Assembly (NCBI GenBank): GCA_018713755.1
Contig: DVOG01000157.1
Coordinates: forward strand, 1-6,067
Origin: Candidatus Spyradosoma merdigallinarum
GTDB taxonomy: Bacteria > Verrucomicrobiota > Verrucomicrobiia > Opitutales > UBA953
Length of the DNA: 6,067 nt
Reading direction: 5' to 3'
Part shown: piece by piece, positions 1 through 5,730 of the stretch
Layout: the number at the start of each line of letters is the position of its first letter
Numbering within the stretch: the stretch's first letter is position 1
Position numbers and translations under genes: made by a program
The notes under the pieces: generated by a model
Told to the model about the DNA's origin: nothing
The model's input: only the letters and a program-made list of their open reading frames with translations
The model's database searches: none

Positions 1-1
1 A

Positions 2-385
2 CTCTGCCTCGTCAGCGAAGAAAAAATCCGCCGCGCGGAAGCGTTTTTCGAAAAATACGGCGCGGCGGCGACGCTGACCGGGCGCCTCGTTCCCGTGGTG
101 CGGCAGTTCATACCGTTCCCGGCGGGACTCGCGCGGATGCGCTATTCTTCCTTTCTTTTCTATACGACGGTCGGCGCGGGGCTTTGGAACACGGTGCTCG
201 CCGCGATCGGCTATTATCTTCACGCCTTCGTCTCCAAAGACGAGCTTTTGCCCAAAGTTTACGAATACAGCCACGCGATCGGCTACTGCGCCGCCGCGGC
301 CGCCGTCGTCGGCGCCGCCGTCTTTTTCGCGCGGCTTCATTTCAAAAATCTCAAGAAAAACCGGAAGGGAGACAAGCTGCCGTGA
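2..385 (+). CDS. DedA-family (SNARE-associated/VTT) membrane protein, C-terminal part
   Basis: The frame is open from the window edge, so the start and N-terminal half are missing; about 127 residues are visible. The segment reads as the conserved DedA core: a charged stretch ending in a KYG element (EKYG), then GRLVPVVRQF, FPAGLARM and a following aromatic membrane segment with G-x-G-L-W-N. In the family this is the re-entrant loop and helix with the essential Arg and Pro-Ala-Gly residues. A last Ala-rich transmembrane helix (about residues 98-115 of the fragment) and a Lys/Arg-rich cytoplasmic tail end the protein. DedA proteins are inner-membrane proteins linked to lipid (undecaprenyl phosphate or phospholipid) translocation and membrane homeostasis; the exact substrate cannot be told from this part. 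The stop overlaps the GTG start of the downstream protease, so the two are probably co-transcribed and translationally coupled. Confidence 0.85.
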   Translation, partial: LCLVSEEKIRRAEAFFEKYGAAATLTGRLVPVVRQFIPFPAGLARMRYSSFLFYTTVGAGLWNTVLAAIGYYLHAFVSKDELLPKVYEYSHAIGYCAAAAAVVGAAVFFARLHFKNLKKNRKGDKLP

Positions 386-1680
386 CGTTCCCGCAGATCA
401 TTTTTTTCGCCCTGCTCCTCGCGAAAACAGCGGCTTCGCTCGCGCTCGACGCGCTGAACCGCCGCGAAACCCTGCGCCATGCCCGCGCCGTTCCCGCGGA
501 ATTCCGCGGCGTCGTCGACGAGGAAACCTACGCGAAATCCGTCGCCTACACGCTGAGGAAAAACGCCGTCGGCCGCGCGGAAACGCTTTACAACGCGGCG
601 CTGACGCTGATTTTCGTCGTCGCGCTCATCGCGCCGCTCTGCGAGGCCGCGGGAACGCTTTTGGGGCTGACGGACGCGCTTTCCGGCTGGGCTCGCGTGT
701 GGCGGGAAGGCTGCGTCCTCGTCGCCGTTTCGCTCGTGCTGGGGCTGTTTGACCTTCCCTTCGACTGGTACGACACGTTTCGCGTCGAAGCGCAGTTCGG
801 CTTCAACAAAGCTTCGCTGAAGCTGTGGATTTCCGACAAAATCAAGGGCGCGCTCGTCGGAACGCTCATCGCGCTTCCGCTGCTGTGGGCCGTCGTCGCG
901 TTTTACGGCGCGTTCCCGCGCACGTGGTGGATTTGGGCTCAGGCGTTCTTCGTCGCGTTCCAGCTGCTGCTGCTCGTCGTGTTCCCGAAGCTGATTCTGC
1001 CGCTCTTCAACAAACTCTCGCCGCTCCCGGAGGGCGAGCTGCGGGACCGCCTTTCCGCGCTCGCCGAGCGCTGCGGCTTCGCGGTGAAAAAAATCGAAAT
1101 CATCGACGGCTCGAAGCGCTCCGGCCATTCCAACGCCTTTTTCACCGGGTTCGGGAAATGGCGGCGCATCGTGCTTTTCGACACGCTCGTGCGCCAGCTT
1201 ACGCCGCAGGAAATCGAAGCCGTGCTCGCGCACGAAATCGGCCACGCCAAGCGCGGGCACGTCGCGAAGCGGCTCGTCGTCTCGTCGTTCGTCGGACTCG
1301 CCGCGCTCGCTTTCGCCGCGTGGCTGCTCGATCAGGAAACCTTCTTTACGGCGTTCGGCTTCGAATTCAAGCCCGGGCGCATGTTCGTTCCCGCGCTGCT
1401 GCTGCTCGCGCAGATCGCGCCGCTCGTCTTTTTCTGGATTTCGCCGCTTTCCGCGCGCATTTCGCGCCGGCACGAATACGAGGCGGACGCCTTCGCCGCG
1501 GAAGCCGCGGGAACGCCCGACGCGCTGATTTCCGCCCTGCGCAAGCTGCACGAGAAAAACCTCAGCAACCTCACGCCGCATCCGCTTTACAGCGCGTTCT
1601 TCTATTCGCATCCGACGCTCGCCGAACGCGAAAACGCCCTGCGCGGGAACGCCGCCGCTCCCGCGCAGGGAAACGCCTGA
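382..1680 (+). CDS. M48 family metalloprotease, Ste24/CAAX-protease type
   Basis: This is a 432-residue integral-membrane zinc endopeptidase, the usual length for Ste24. The order is: an N-terminal M48_N region with about five hydrophobic segments (near 4-22, 68-90, 108-125, 155-178, 181-208), containing the family signature around 124-142 (D-x-P-x-x-W-Y-D-T-F ending in FGFNK); the PLFNK element (207-211); the DGSKRSGHSNAFF motif (242-254); the zinc motif HEIGH with H284, E285 and H288; two more hydrophobic segments (297-316, 334-355); the third zinc ligand E365 in HEYEAD; and the C-terminal SHPTLAER motif (409-416). All catalytic residues are present. The GTG at 382 is chosen because it overlaps the upstream stop, follows GGGAG (367-371) and begins a normal hydrophobic helix. 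The open frame continues upstream to 184 but reads as an Arg-rich shadow of the DedA gene. In bacteria such enzymes probably act in membrane-protein quality control; CAAX processing is not implied. The last 12 or so residues are low-complexity and encoded by an inverted repeat. Confidence 0.95.
   Translation: MTFPQIIFFALLLAKTAASLALDALNRRETLRHARAVPAEFRGVVDEETYAKSVAYTLRKNAVGRAETLYNAALTLIFVVALIAPLCEAAGTLLGLTDALSGWARVWREGCVLVAVSLVLGLFDLPFDWYDTFRVEAQFGFNKASLKLWISDKIKGALVGTLIALPLLWAVVAFYGAFPRTWWIWAQAFFVAFQLLLLVVFPKLILPLFNKLSPLPEGELRDRLSALAERCGFAVKKIEIIDGSKRSGHSNAFFTGFGKWRRIVLFDTLVRQLTPQEIEAVLAHEIGHAKRGHVAKRLVVSSFVGLAALAFAAWLLDQETFFTAFGFEFKPGRMFVPALLLLAQIAPLVFFWISPLSARISRRHEYEADAFAAEAAGTPDALISALRKLHEKNLSNLTPHPLYSAFFYSHPTLAERENALRGNAAAPAQGNA
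1637..1670 (+). terminator. Perfect 12-bp hairpin at the 3' end of the M48 gene, possible terminator
   Basis: CCCTGCGCGGGA (1637-1648) pairs perfectly with TCCCGCGCAGGG (1659-1670) around a 10-nt loop. The hairpin lies inside the coding sequence, 7 nt before the stop codon. A T-rich tract (TTTTTCTTTT, 1681-1690) starts 10 nt after the stem. That spacing is longer than in a canonical intrinsic terminator, so the role is uncertain; it may instead protect the mRNA 3' end. The left arm contains one copy of the GCGGGAAC word. Confidence 0.45.
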
Positions 1681-1732
1681 TTTTTCTTTTCCGTTCCCGC
1701 GGAAAAAATTCCGCGGCGCGGGAAGAGAAAAT
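1680..1732. terminator. Long imperfect hairpin between convergent genes, possible bidirectional terminator
   Basis: The 51-nt spacer between the M48 and flavin-reductase genes is almost wholly one inverted repeat. The inner stem CCGCGGAA (1697-1704) / TTCCGCGG (1709-1716) is a perfect 8 bp closed by an AAAA tetraloop. After a 4-nt internal mismatch the arms continue as ATTTTTCTTTTCC (1680-1692) against GGAAGAGAAAAT (1721-1732). The outer A/T arms give each strand pyrimidine-rich sequence before the stem but no clean U-run after it, so termination is plausible by position rather than proven. One GTTCCCGC copy (1693-1700) is in the left arm. Confidence 0.5.
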
Positions 1733-2307
1733 CAGTCGAGATTGACGGCTTCGCCGATCGCGTAAAAATGCTGCCCCGCGACGTAATGCAGCGTGCGCAG
1801 CGACGGCGGCGCCTCCTCGAACTGCCAATGCCCGTTCGCGAAAACGCGCGCGTCCGCCCACGCGGCGACGCATTCGCCGATGATCAGATCGTGCGCCTTC
1901 GCGTTGCGCTCTTCGCCGGGAACGACCTTGAAAATCATCCAGCCGGCGCAGCCTTCGACGAGCGGGAGGCGGAAACCGTCCGCGAAAAAGAAGTGCGCGC
2001 CGCTTTTTTCGAGCTTCGCGGGATCGTCGTTTTTGCTGACGGAACCGAGCGCCAGCGTCGCGCGCGCGATGCCGGCGGTCGGCAGCTGCAGCGCGAACAT
2101 GCCGCTTTCGTCGATGAGCCGACGCGTGAAATGCGGGCCGTCGACGACGGCCGCCGCGCGGAACGGCTCCATGCTCAGCGGGCAAGTCCACGCGGCGGGC
2201 ATCGCGTCGGACTCGCCGCCGAATTCCGCCGAGACGATGCTCGTCGCGCCGAGGTTCAGCAGGCGGTAGGCTTTTTCAAGAGCCACGGGAACGATGTCGT
2301 TGTCCAT
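1732..2307 (-). CDS. Flavin reductase-like FMN-binding protein (flavoredoxin type)
   Basis: This 191-residue protein has the flavin-reductase-like split-barrel pattern. It shows an N-terminal LGATSIVSAE strand (19-28), MPAAW (36-40, the usual M-T/A-A-x-W FMN-binding element), P42 and the SMEP turn (45-48), then HFTRRLIDES (59-68) and FALQLP (71-76), which match the family's H-x-T-x-x-L-I-x-x-S / F-x-x-x-x-P elements. HDLIIGE (139-145) and a C-terminal LHYVAGQHFYAIGE (173-186) follow. Such proteins bind FMN and either reduce flavin with NAD(P)H or carry electrons; the partner is unknown. The ATG at 2307 is chosen because AGGA lies 7 nt upstream and homology begins there, although the frame stays open further upstream as a shadow of the fusion gene. 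It lies 35 nt downstream of the LPS transferase gene on the same strand, so it is probably co-transcribed, but no functional link to LPS is evident. It is cytoplasmic, with no signal peptide. Confidence 0.85.
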   Translation of the reverse strand: MDNDIVPVALEKAYRLLNLGATSIVSAEFGGESDAMPAAWTCPLSMEPFRAAAVVDGPHFTRRLIDESGMFALQLPTAGIARATLALGSVSKNDDPAKLEKSGAHFFFADGFRLPLVEGCAGWMIFKVVPGEERNAKAHDLIIGECVAAWADARVFANGHWQFEEAPPSLRTLHYVAGQHFYAIGEAVNLD

Positions 2308-2314
2308 TGTCTTT

Positions 2315-2318
2315 TCCT
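2315..2318 (-). promoter_or_regulatory. Ribosome binding site of the flavin-reductase gene
   Basis: On the minus strand AGGA lies in an A-rich stretch, with 7 nt between it and the ATG at 2307. It decides the start, because the reading frame is open far upstream without a stop. Confidence 0.6.
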
Positions 2319-2342
2319 TTTTTTTGCTTTTCGTGAAAAATT

Positions 2343-4280
2343 TCAGGGCTTCAGAAATTCCGCCGCGGCGTCGAAAACCCGCCGCGCGGGAACGCCTTCT
2401 ATGGGAGCGCCGCCCGTGGGCGGGCAATTTTCCGGCTGAAGAATTTTGCGCGGCGCGTCGAAAATCGGTCCGGTGCGCACGGGATTCGTCGGTCCGAAAA
2501 CGCCGACGACGGGCACGCCGAGCATGTTCGCGAGGTGAAGCCCGCCGGTGTCGTTCCCGCAGACGACGCGGCAGGAGCCGAGTTCGCCCATGTAGTCCGG
2601 CAAATTCGTTTTTCCCGCGCGGTCGATTACGCGCGCGGCGTCCGTTCCCACGGCGACCTGCGCCGTGATCGCGGCGTCCTTCGCCGTGCCGAAAAGCCGA
2701 ATCTCGGCCTGCGGGAACGCCGCGAGCAGCAACGAAATCAGTTCCCGCCAGCGCGCGACCGGCCAGCGCTTTTCCGGAGAATTTTCCGTGCCGCAAATCA
2801 GCCCGACGACGGTTCGCCTTTCCGCTTCCGCCGCGGGAACGGGAACGCCCGTCTGCGCGGACGCGGAAAGCTTCAGCGGAGAAAAATCCGGCGCGAGCAG
2901 CAGCCCGCAACTTTCCCGCAGCCAGCGCGCCCAAACGAGCGTCTGGTGGTTTTTCGTCAGATCCAAATCGGCGGGAACGCGCCACGTGCGCGTCAGCAGC
3001 GGGCGCGGATGCCCTTCGCGCACCATGCCGCAGCGCAGCGGCGCGCCGGAAAGCCGCGCCTCGGCGTCCCCGCGCAGCGAGTTGGTGAAAAGCACGAAAA
3101 CTTCGGGCGAGGCGGCGGCCAGCAGTTTTCTGCAGGCGAGCCAATAGCCGAGCCCCGAGGATTTCGCGGGAAGCGCGGCGAATTTGTCCGCGCAGGAAAG
3201 ACGTTCCAGCATCGGCAGAAAATGCGCGCGCGCGACGAGCGTGATTTCGGCGTCAGGGCGCGCCTTGCGCAGCGCGGCGACGAGCGGGAGCGCCATCACG
3301 ACGTCGCCGAGCCAGTTCGGAAGCCGCACGAAGATTTTCTTCTTCTTGGGCAGTTTTTCCAGACCGAGGAAGCGCAGCGTTTCCGCGAGACGGTTGCGGC
3401 GATGCTCCAGGTTGAAATATTTCATGCCTTTCCAGCGGTCGTGCATCCAAAGCCAATCCGCGCAGGCGGAATCCGACGAAGCGAGGCGGCGCTCGATCCA
3501 GCGGTTGACGGAAAAGTTGATTTCGTCGCGTCCCGTTCCCGCCGGCGCGATTTCCTCGGCGCAGACTTTCCCGCGCCAAAAGCCCTCGCGTTCGCACCAG
3601 GCGACGACGGTGCGCGTTCCCGGATGTCCGTGCGCCAGCGATCCCGCGAGCTCGCTGCAGGTCGCGACGCGGCCGAAAAACAGCGAAAGCGCGCCGCGGT
3701 GCGCGCCCGTTCCCTGGTCGGGCAAGACGCAGACGAGTCCGTTTTCATGCAGAAAGGAAAGCGCCTGCGTCAGGCCTTTTTTGCGGGAAAGCAGACGACA
3801 GCCCCAGCGTTCCCGCGTCGTCTTCACCCAGCGCTCGATGGCGGGATTGTCGAAAGGCCGGTAGAAAATGCCGATTTTGCGCTGTGCGAGCGGCGGATAA
3901 AGCAACGGAATCATCGTCAGCGATTCCATCAGCGAAAAATGCGGCACGGCGACGACCATCGGGCCGTTCCCGGCGAGCAGCTCGGCGATCTTCTTCTCGT
4001 CGACCGAAAAATTGCGCAGGATGCGTTCCCGCGAAAAGTGCGGCGAGGCGAGCACGAACATGCCCATTTCGATCATGCGGCGGCAGCTTTCGAGCGCGAT
4101 CGCGCGGCGTTCCCGCTCCGTTTTCTCCGGGAAGCAGCAGAGGAGATTCCGCAGCATCATCGCGCGGCGGCGGCGCATGAGCGCGCAGACGGCGAACCCG
4201 AGCAGCGATGCCGTTCCCGCGGCGACGCTGCGCGGAAGGCTGGCGACGAAAGCGCCCAAGATGACGATCAGCAATTTCAT
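2343..4280 (-). CDS. Fused LpxL-like lipid A acyltransferase and GT9 heptosyltransferase-like protein
   Basis: One uninterrupted 645-residue frame encodes two enzymes. Residues 1 to about 305 form an LpxL/HtrB-type acyltransferase: an N-terminal membrane anchor (about 3-34), the catalytic H-x4-E motif (H114, E119 in VPHFSLMES), FYRPFDNPAIERW (139-151), PDQG (187-190) and a late DRWKGMKYF (281-289). After a short basic linker (KLPKKKK, 309-315) comes glycosyltransferase family 9: FVRLPNWLGDVVMALP (317-332) with the probable catalytic D326, KRWP (504-507), and CGNDTGGLHLA (574-584) followed by GVFGPTNPVRTGP (593-605), the ADP-heptose-binding signature. Known relatives acylate lipid A and add heptose to the inner core at the cytoplasmic face of the inner membrane; the true acyl donor and sugar are unproven. 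The start is firm: an in-frame TAA lies seven codons upstream with no alternative start between. There is no clear Shine-Dalgarno. It is first in the minus-strand pair with the flavin-reductase gene. The GTTCCCGC word is dense here, with 11 copies. Confidence 0.93.
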   Translation of the reverse strand: MKLLIVILGAFVASLPRSVAAGTASLLGFAVCALMRRRRAMMLRNLLCCFPEKTERERRAIALESCRRMIEMGMFVLASPHFSRERILRNFSVDEKKIAELLAGNGPMVVAVPHFSLMESLTMIPLLYPPLAQRKIGIFYRPFDNPAIERWVKTTRERWGCRLLSRKKGLTQALSFLHENGLVCVLPDQGTGAHRGALSLFFGRVATCSELAGSLAHGHPGTRTVVAWCEREGFWRGKVCAEEIAPAGTGRDEINFSVNRWIERRLASSDSACADWLWMHDRWKGMKYFNLEHRRNRLAETLRFLGLEKLPKKKKIFVRLPNWLGDVVMALPLVAALRKARPDAEITLVARAHFLPMLERLSCADKFAALPAKSSGLGYWLACRKLLAAASPEVFVLFTNSLRGDAEARLSGAPLRCGMVREGHPRPLLTRTWRVPADLDLTKNHQTLVWARWLRESCGLLLAPDFSPLKLSASAQTGVPVPAAEAERRTVVGLICGTENSPEKRWPVARWRELISLLLAAFPQAEIRLFGTAKDAAITAQVAVGTDAARVIDRAGKTNLPDYMGELGSCRVVCGNDTGGLHLANMLGVPVVGVFGPTNPVRTGPIFDAPRKILQPENCPPTGGAPIEGVPARRVFDAAAEFLKP

Positions 4281-4295
4281 TTCTGTTGCGCGGCG

Positions 4296-4324
4296 AGATT
4301 AGCAGTCCCGCGCGCGGCGTTCAA
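4296..4324 (-). promoter_or_regulatory. Weak candidate promoter for the acyltransferase-GT9 gene
   Basis: On the minus strand TTGAAC (4324-4319) and TAATCT (4301-4296) are separated by 17 nt, and the -10 is preceded by an extended TGC. Only four and three bases match the sigma70 consensus, so support rests on spacing and position, 15 nt before the ATG. The small inverted repeat GCGTT-C-AACGC (4317-4327) covers the -35 box. Confidence 0.3.
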
Positions 4325-4349
4325 CGCAAAGATGCGCGTGCGTTCCCGC

Positions 4350-4377
4350 TTGCCAAGCCGCCGACAACAGCTATGAT
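4350..4377 (+). promoter_or_regulatory. Sigma70-type promoter of pfp
   Basis: TTGCCA (4350-4355) and TATGAT (4372-4377), each matching consensus at five of six positions, are 16 nt apart. Transcription would start near 4384, giving a leader of about 30 nt that is almost entirely A/T. A GTTCCCGC copy (4342-4349) directly abuts the -35 box. Confidence 0.7.
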
Positions 4378-4413
4378 TTTTTCTTTAAAAAACTTTTTTT
4401 CTTAAACTTAGTC

Positions 4414-5643
4414 ATGAAACTGAAAAAAGTCGCAATCCTTACCGCAGGCGGGCTGGCGCCCTGCCTCTCCGCCGCCGTCGGCGGACTCATCATGCGCTAT
4501 TCGGAAATCGATCCCGAAATCGAAATCATCTGCTACCGCGGCGGCTACAAAGGGCTGCTGCTCGGCGACAGCATCAAAGTCACGCCGGAAATCCGCGAAA
4601 AGGCGTTCACGTTTCTCCTTTACGGCGGGAGCCCGATCGGCAATTCCCGCGTCAAGCTCACGAACGTCGCCGACTGCGTGAAGCGCGGCCTCGTCAAGGA
4701 AGGCGAAGACCCTCAGAAAGTCGCGGCGGACCAGCTCGTCAAGGACGGCGTCCAGGTGCTCCACACCATCGGCGGGGACGACACGAACACGGCGGCGGCG
4801 GATCTCGCGGCGTTTCTCAAGACGAACGGCTACAGCCTCACCGTCATCGGCCTGCCCAAGACGATCGACAACGACGTTTACCCGATTCGCCAGTCGCTCG
4901 GCGCGTGGACGGCGGCGGAGCAAGGCGCGATTTTCTTCAAGAACATCGTTTCGGAAAACTCCGCGAATCCGCGGATGCTCATCGTCCACGAAGTGATGGG
5001 CCGCAACTGCGGCTGGCTCACGGCGGCGACGGCGCGCGAATACCGGCATCGCCTCTACGCGAACGAGTTCGTTCCCGAAATCGGCATCCACCCGAAAAAA
5101 TACGACGTTCACGGGATCTACATCCCCGAAATCGAAATCGACATCGCGCAGGAAGCCAAGCGCCTGCACGCCGTGATGGATCTTTACGACTGCGTGAACA
5201 TCTTCATCTCCGAAGGCGCGGGCGTGGACGCCATCGTCAAGGAAATGGAAGCCAAGGGCGAAGAAGTGCCGCGCGACGCGTTCGGGCACGTCAAGCTTGA
5301 CGCGATCAATCCGGGCAAATGGTTCGGCAAGCAGTTCGCGGAAATGATCGGCGCGGAAAAAGTGCTCGTTCAGAAATCCGGCTACTTCGCGCGCTCCGCT
5401 CCCGCGAACGCGGAAGACCTCACGCTCATCAAGGGCTGCGTCGACCTCGCCGTTGACGCGGCGATGCGCGGCGAAAGCGGCGTCATCGGGCATGACGAAG
5501 CGCACCAGGACCGGCTGCGTCCGATCGAGTTCGAACGCATCAAAGGCGGGAAGCCCTTCAACATCGCGCTCCCGTGGTTCCGGAATCTGCTCCGTGAAAT
5601 CGGCCAGGCGGATCCGCGCCCCGCGCATGCGGGCTGCCGCTGA
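4414..5643 (+). CDS. pfp: Pyrophosphate-dependent 6-phosphofructokinase
   Basis: This 409-residue enzyme phosphorylates fructose 6-phosphate to fructose 1,6-bisphosphate using PPi, a reversible step serving glycolysis and gluconeogenesis in the cytoplasm. It shows the glycine-rich start (TAGGLAP, 10-16), GGDDT (120-124), PKTIDND (148-154) with catalytic-base candidate D152, MGR (195-197), SEGAG (266-270) and GYFARSA (323-329). Asp at D123 where ATP enzymes have Gly (GGDG), together with K149, is the established marker of PPi rather than ATP use. Length and the central VPRDAFGHVKLDAINPGKWF region (285-304) match the roughly 400-residue bacterial PPi-PFK group. The ATG at 4414 is supported by the promoter and by the motif starting a few residues in; no Shine-Dalgarno is visible. 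The gene stands alone between its own promoter and a strong terminator. It contains no full copy of the GTTCCCGC word common around it. Confidence 0.95.
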   Translation: MKLKKVAILTAGGLAPCLSAAVGGLIMRYSEIDPEIEIICYRGGYKGLLLGDSIKVTPEIREKAFTFLLYGGSPIGNSRVKLTNVADCVKRGLVKEGEDPQKVAADQLVKDGVQVLHTIGGDDTNTAAADLAAFLKTNGYSLTVIGLPKTIDNDVYPIRQSLGAWTAAEQGAIFFKNIVSENSANPRMLIVHEVMGRNCGWLTAATAREYRHRLYANEFVPEIGIHPKKYDVHGIYIPEIEIDIAQEAKRLHAVMDLYDCVNIFISEGAGVDAIVKEMEAKGEEVPRDAFGHVKLDAINPGKWFGKQFAEMIGAEKVLVQKSGYFARSAPANAEDLTLIKGCVDLAVDAAMRGESGVIGHDEAHQDRLRPIEFERIKGGKPFNIALPWFRNLLREIGQADPRPAHAGCR

Positions 5644-5666
5644 ACGCCCCGCGTTCCCGCAGGACA

Positions 5667-5714
5667 AAAAAAAGAAGCGTTCCCGCCGAAATGCGCGGGA
5701 GCGCTTCTTTTTTT
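5667..5714. terminator. Strong bidirectional intrinsic terminator between pfp and rph
   Basis: Left arm 5667-5686 (seven A, then GAAGCGTTCCCGC) pairs over 20 bp with right arm 5695-5714 (GCGGGAGCGCTTC then seven T) around the 8-nt loop CGAAATGC. On the plus strand the only imperfection is a G-U wobble (5680/5701); on the minus strand that pair becomes an A-C mismatch. The structure is therefore slightly better matched to terminating pfp, but the flanking A and T runs let it serve rph as well. Confidence 0.9.
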
Positions 5715-5730
5715 CGGATTTTCCGAAAAA
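5710..5730. repeat. Second small hairpin sharing the terminator's T run
   Basis: TTTTTCGGA (5710-5718) and TCCGAAAAA (5722-5730) form a perfect 9-bp stem with a TTT loop. It shares the T tract of the main terminator, so on the plus strand the two structures compete. On the minus strand it would form first and could assist termination of rph. Confidence 0.5.

Noticed and set aside
281..335. GCC/GTC-rich repetitive stretch
   Set aside because: It simply encodes an Ala/Val-rich transmembrane helix of the DedA protein.
184..381. Upstream extension of the M48 frame
   Set aside because: It overlaps the DedA gene by 200 nt and gives an Arg-rich, non-homologous N-terminus; the GTG at 382 starts the hydrophobic helix expected of the family.
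337..1611. Long minus-strand open frame opposite the M48 gene
   Set aside because: Translation is Arg/Glu-rich with no recognisable motif; it is the antisense shadow of a GC-rich gene whose product is clearly identified.
2308..2342. Possible terminator or promoter between the fusion and flavin-reductase genes
   Set aside because: Only a 5-bp TGAAA/TTTCA palindrome and A/T runs are present; too weak to call.
2308..3144. N-terminal extension of the flavin-reductase frame
   Set aside because: The frame has no stop, but the added residues are a shadow of the GT9 domain and a good AGGA site precedes the ATG at 2307.
2535..4376. 613-codon plus-strand open frame opposite the fusion gene
   Set aside because: Arg/Ala-rich without domains; it runs through the divergent spacer and opposes a gene with intact catalytic motifs.
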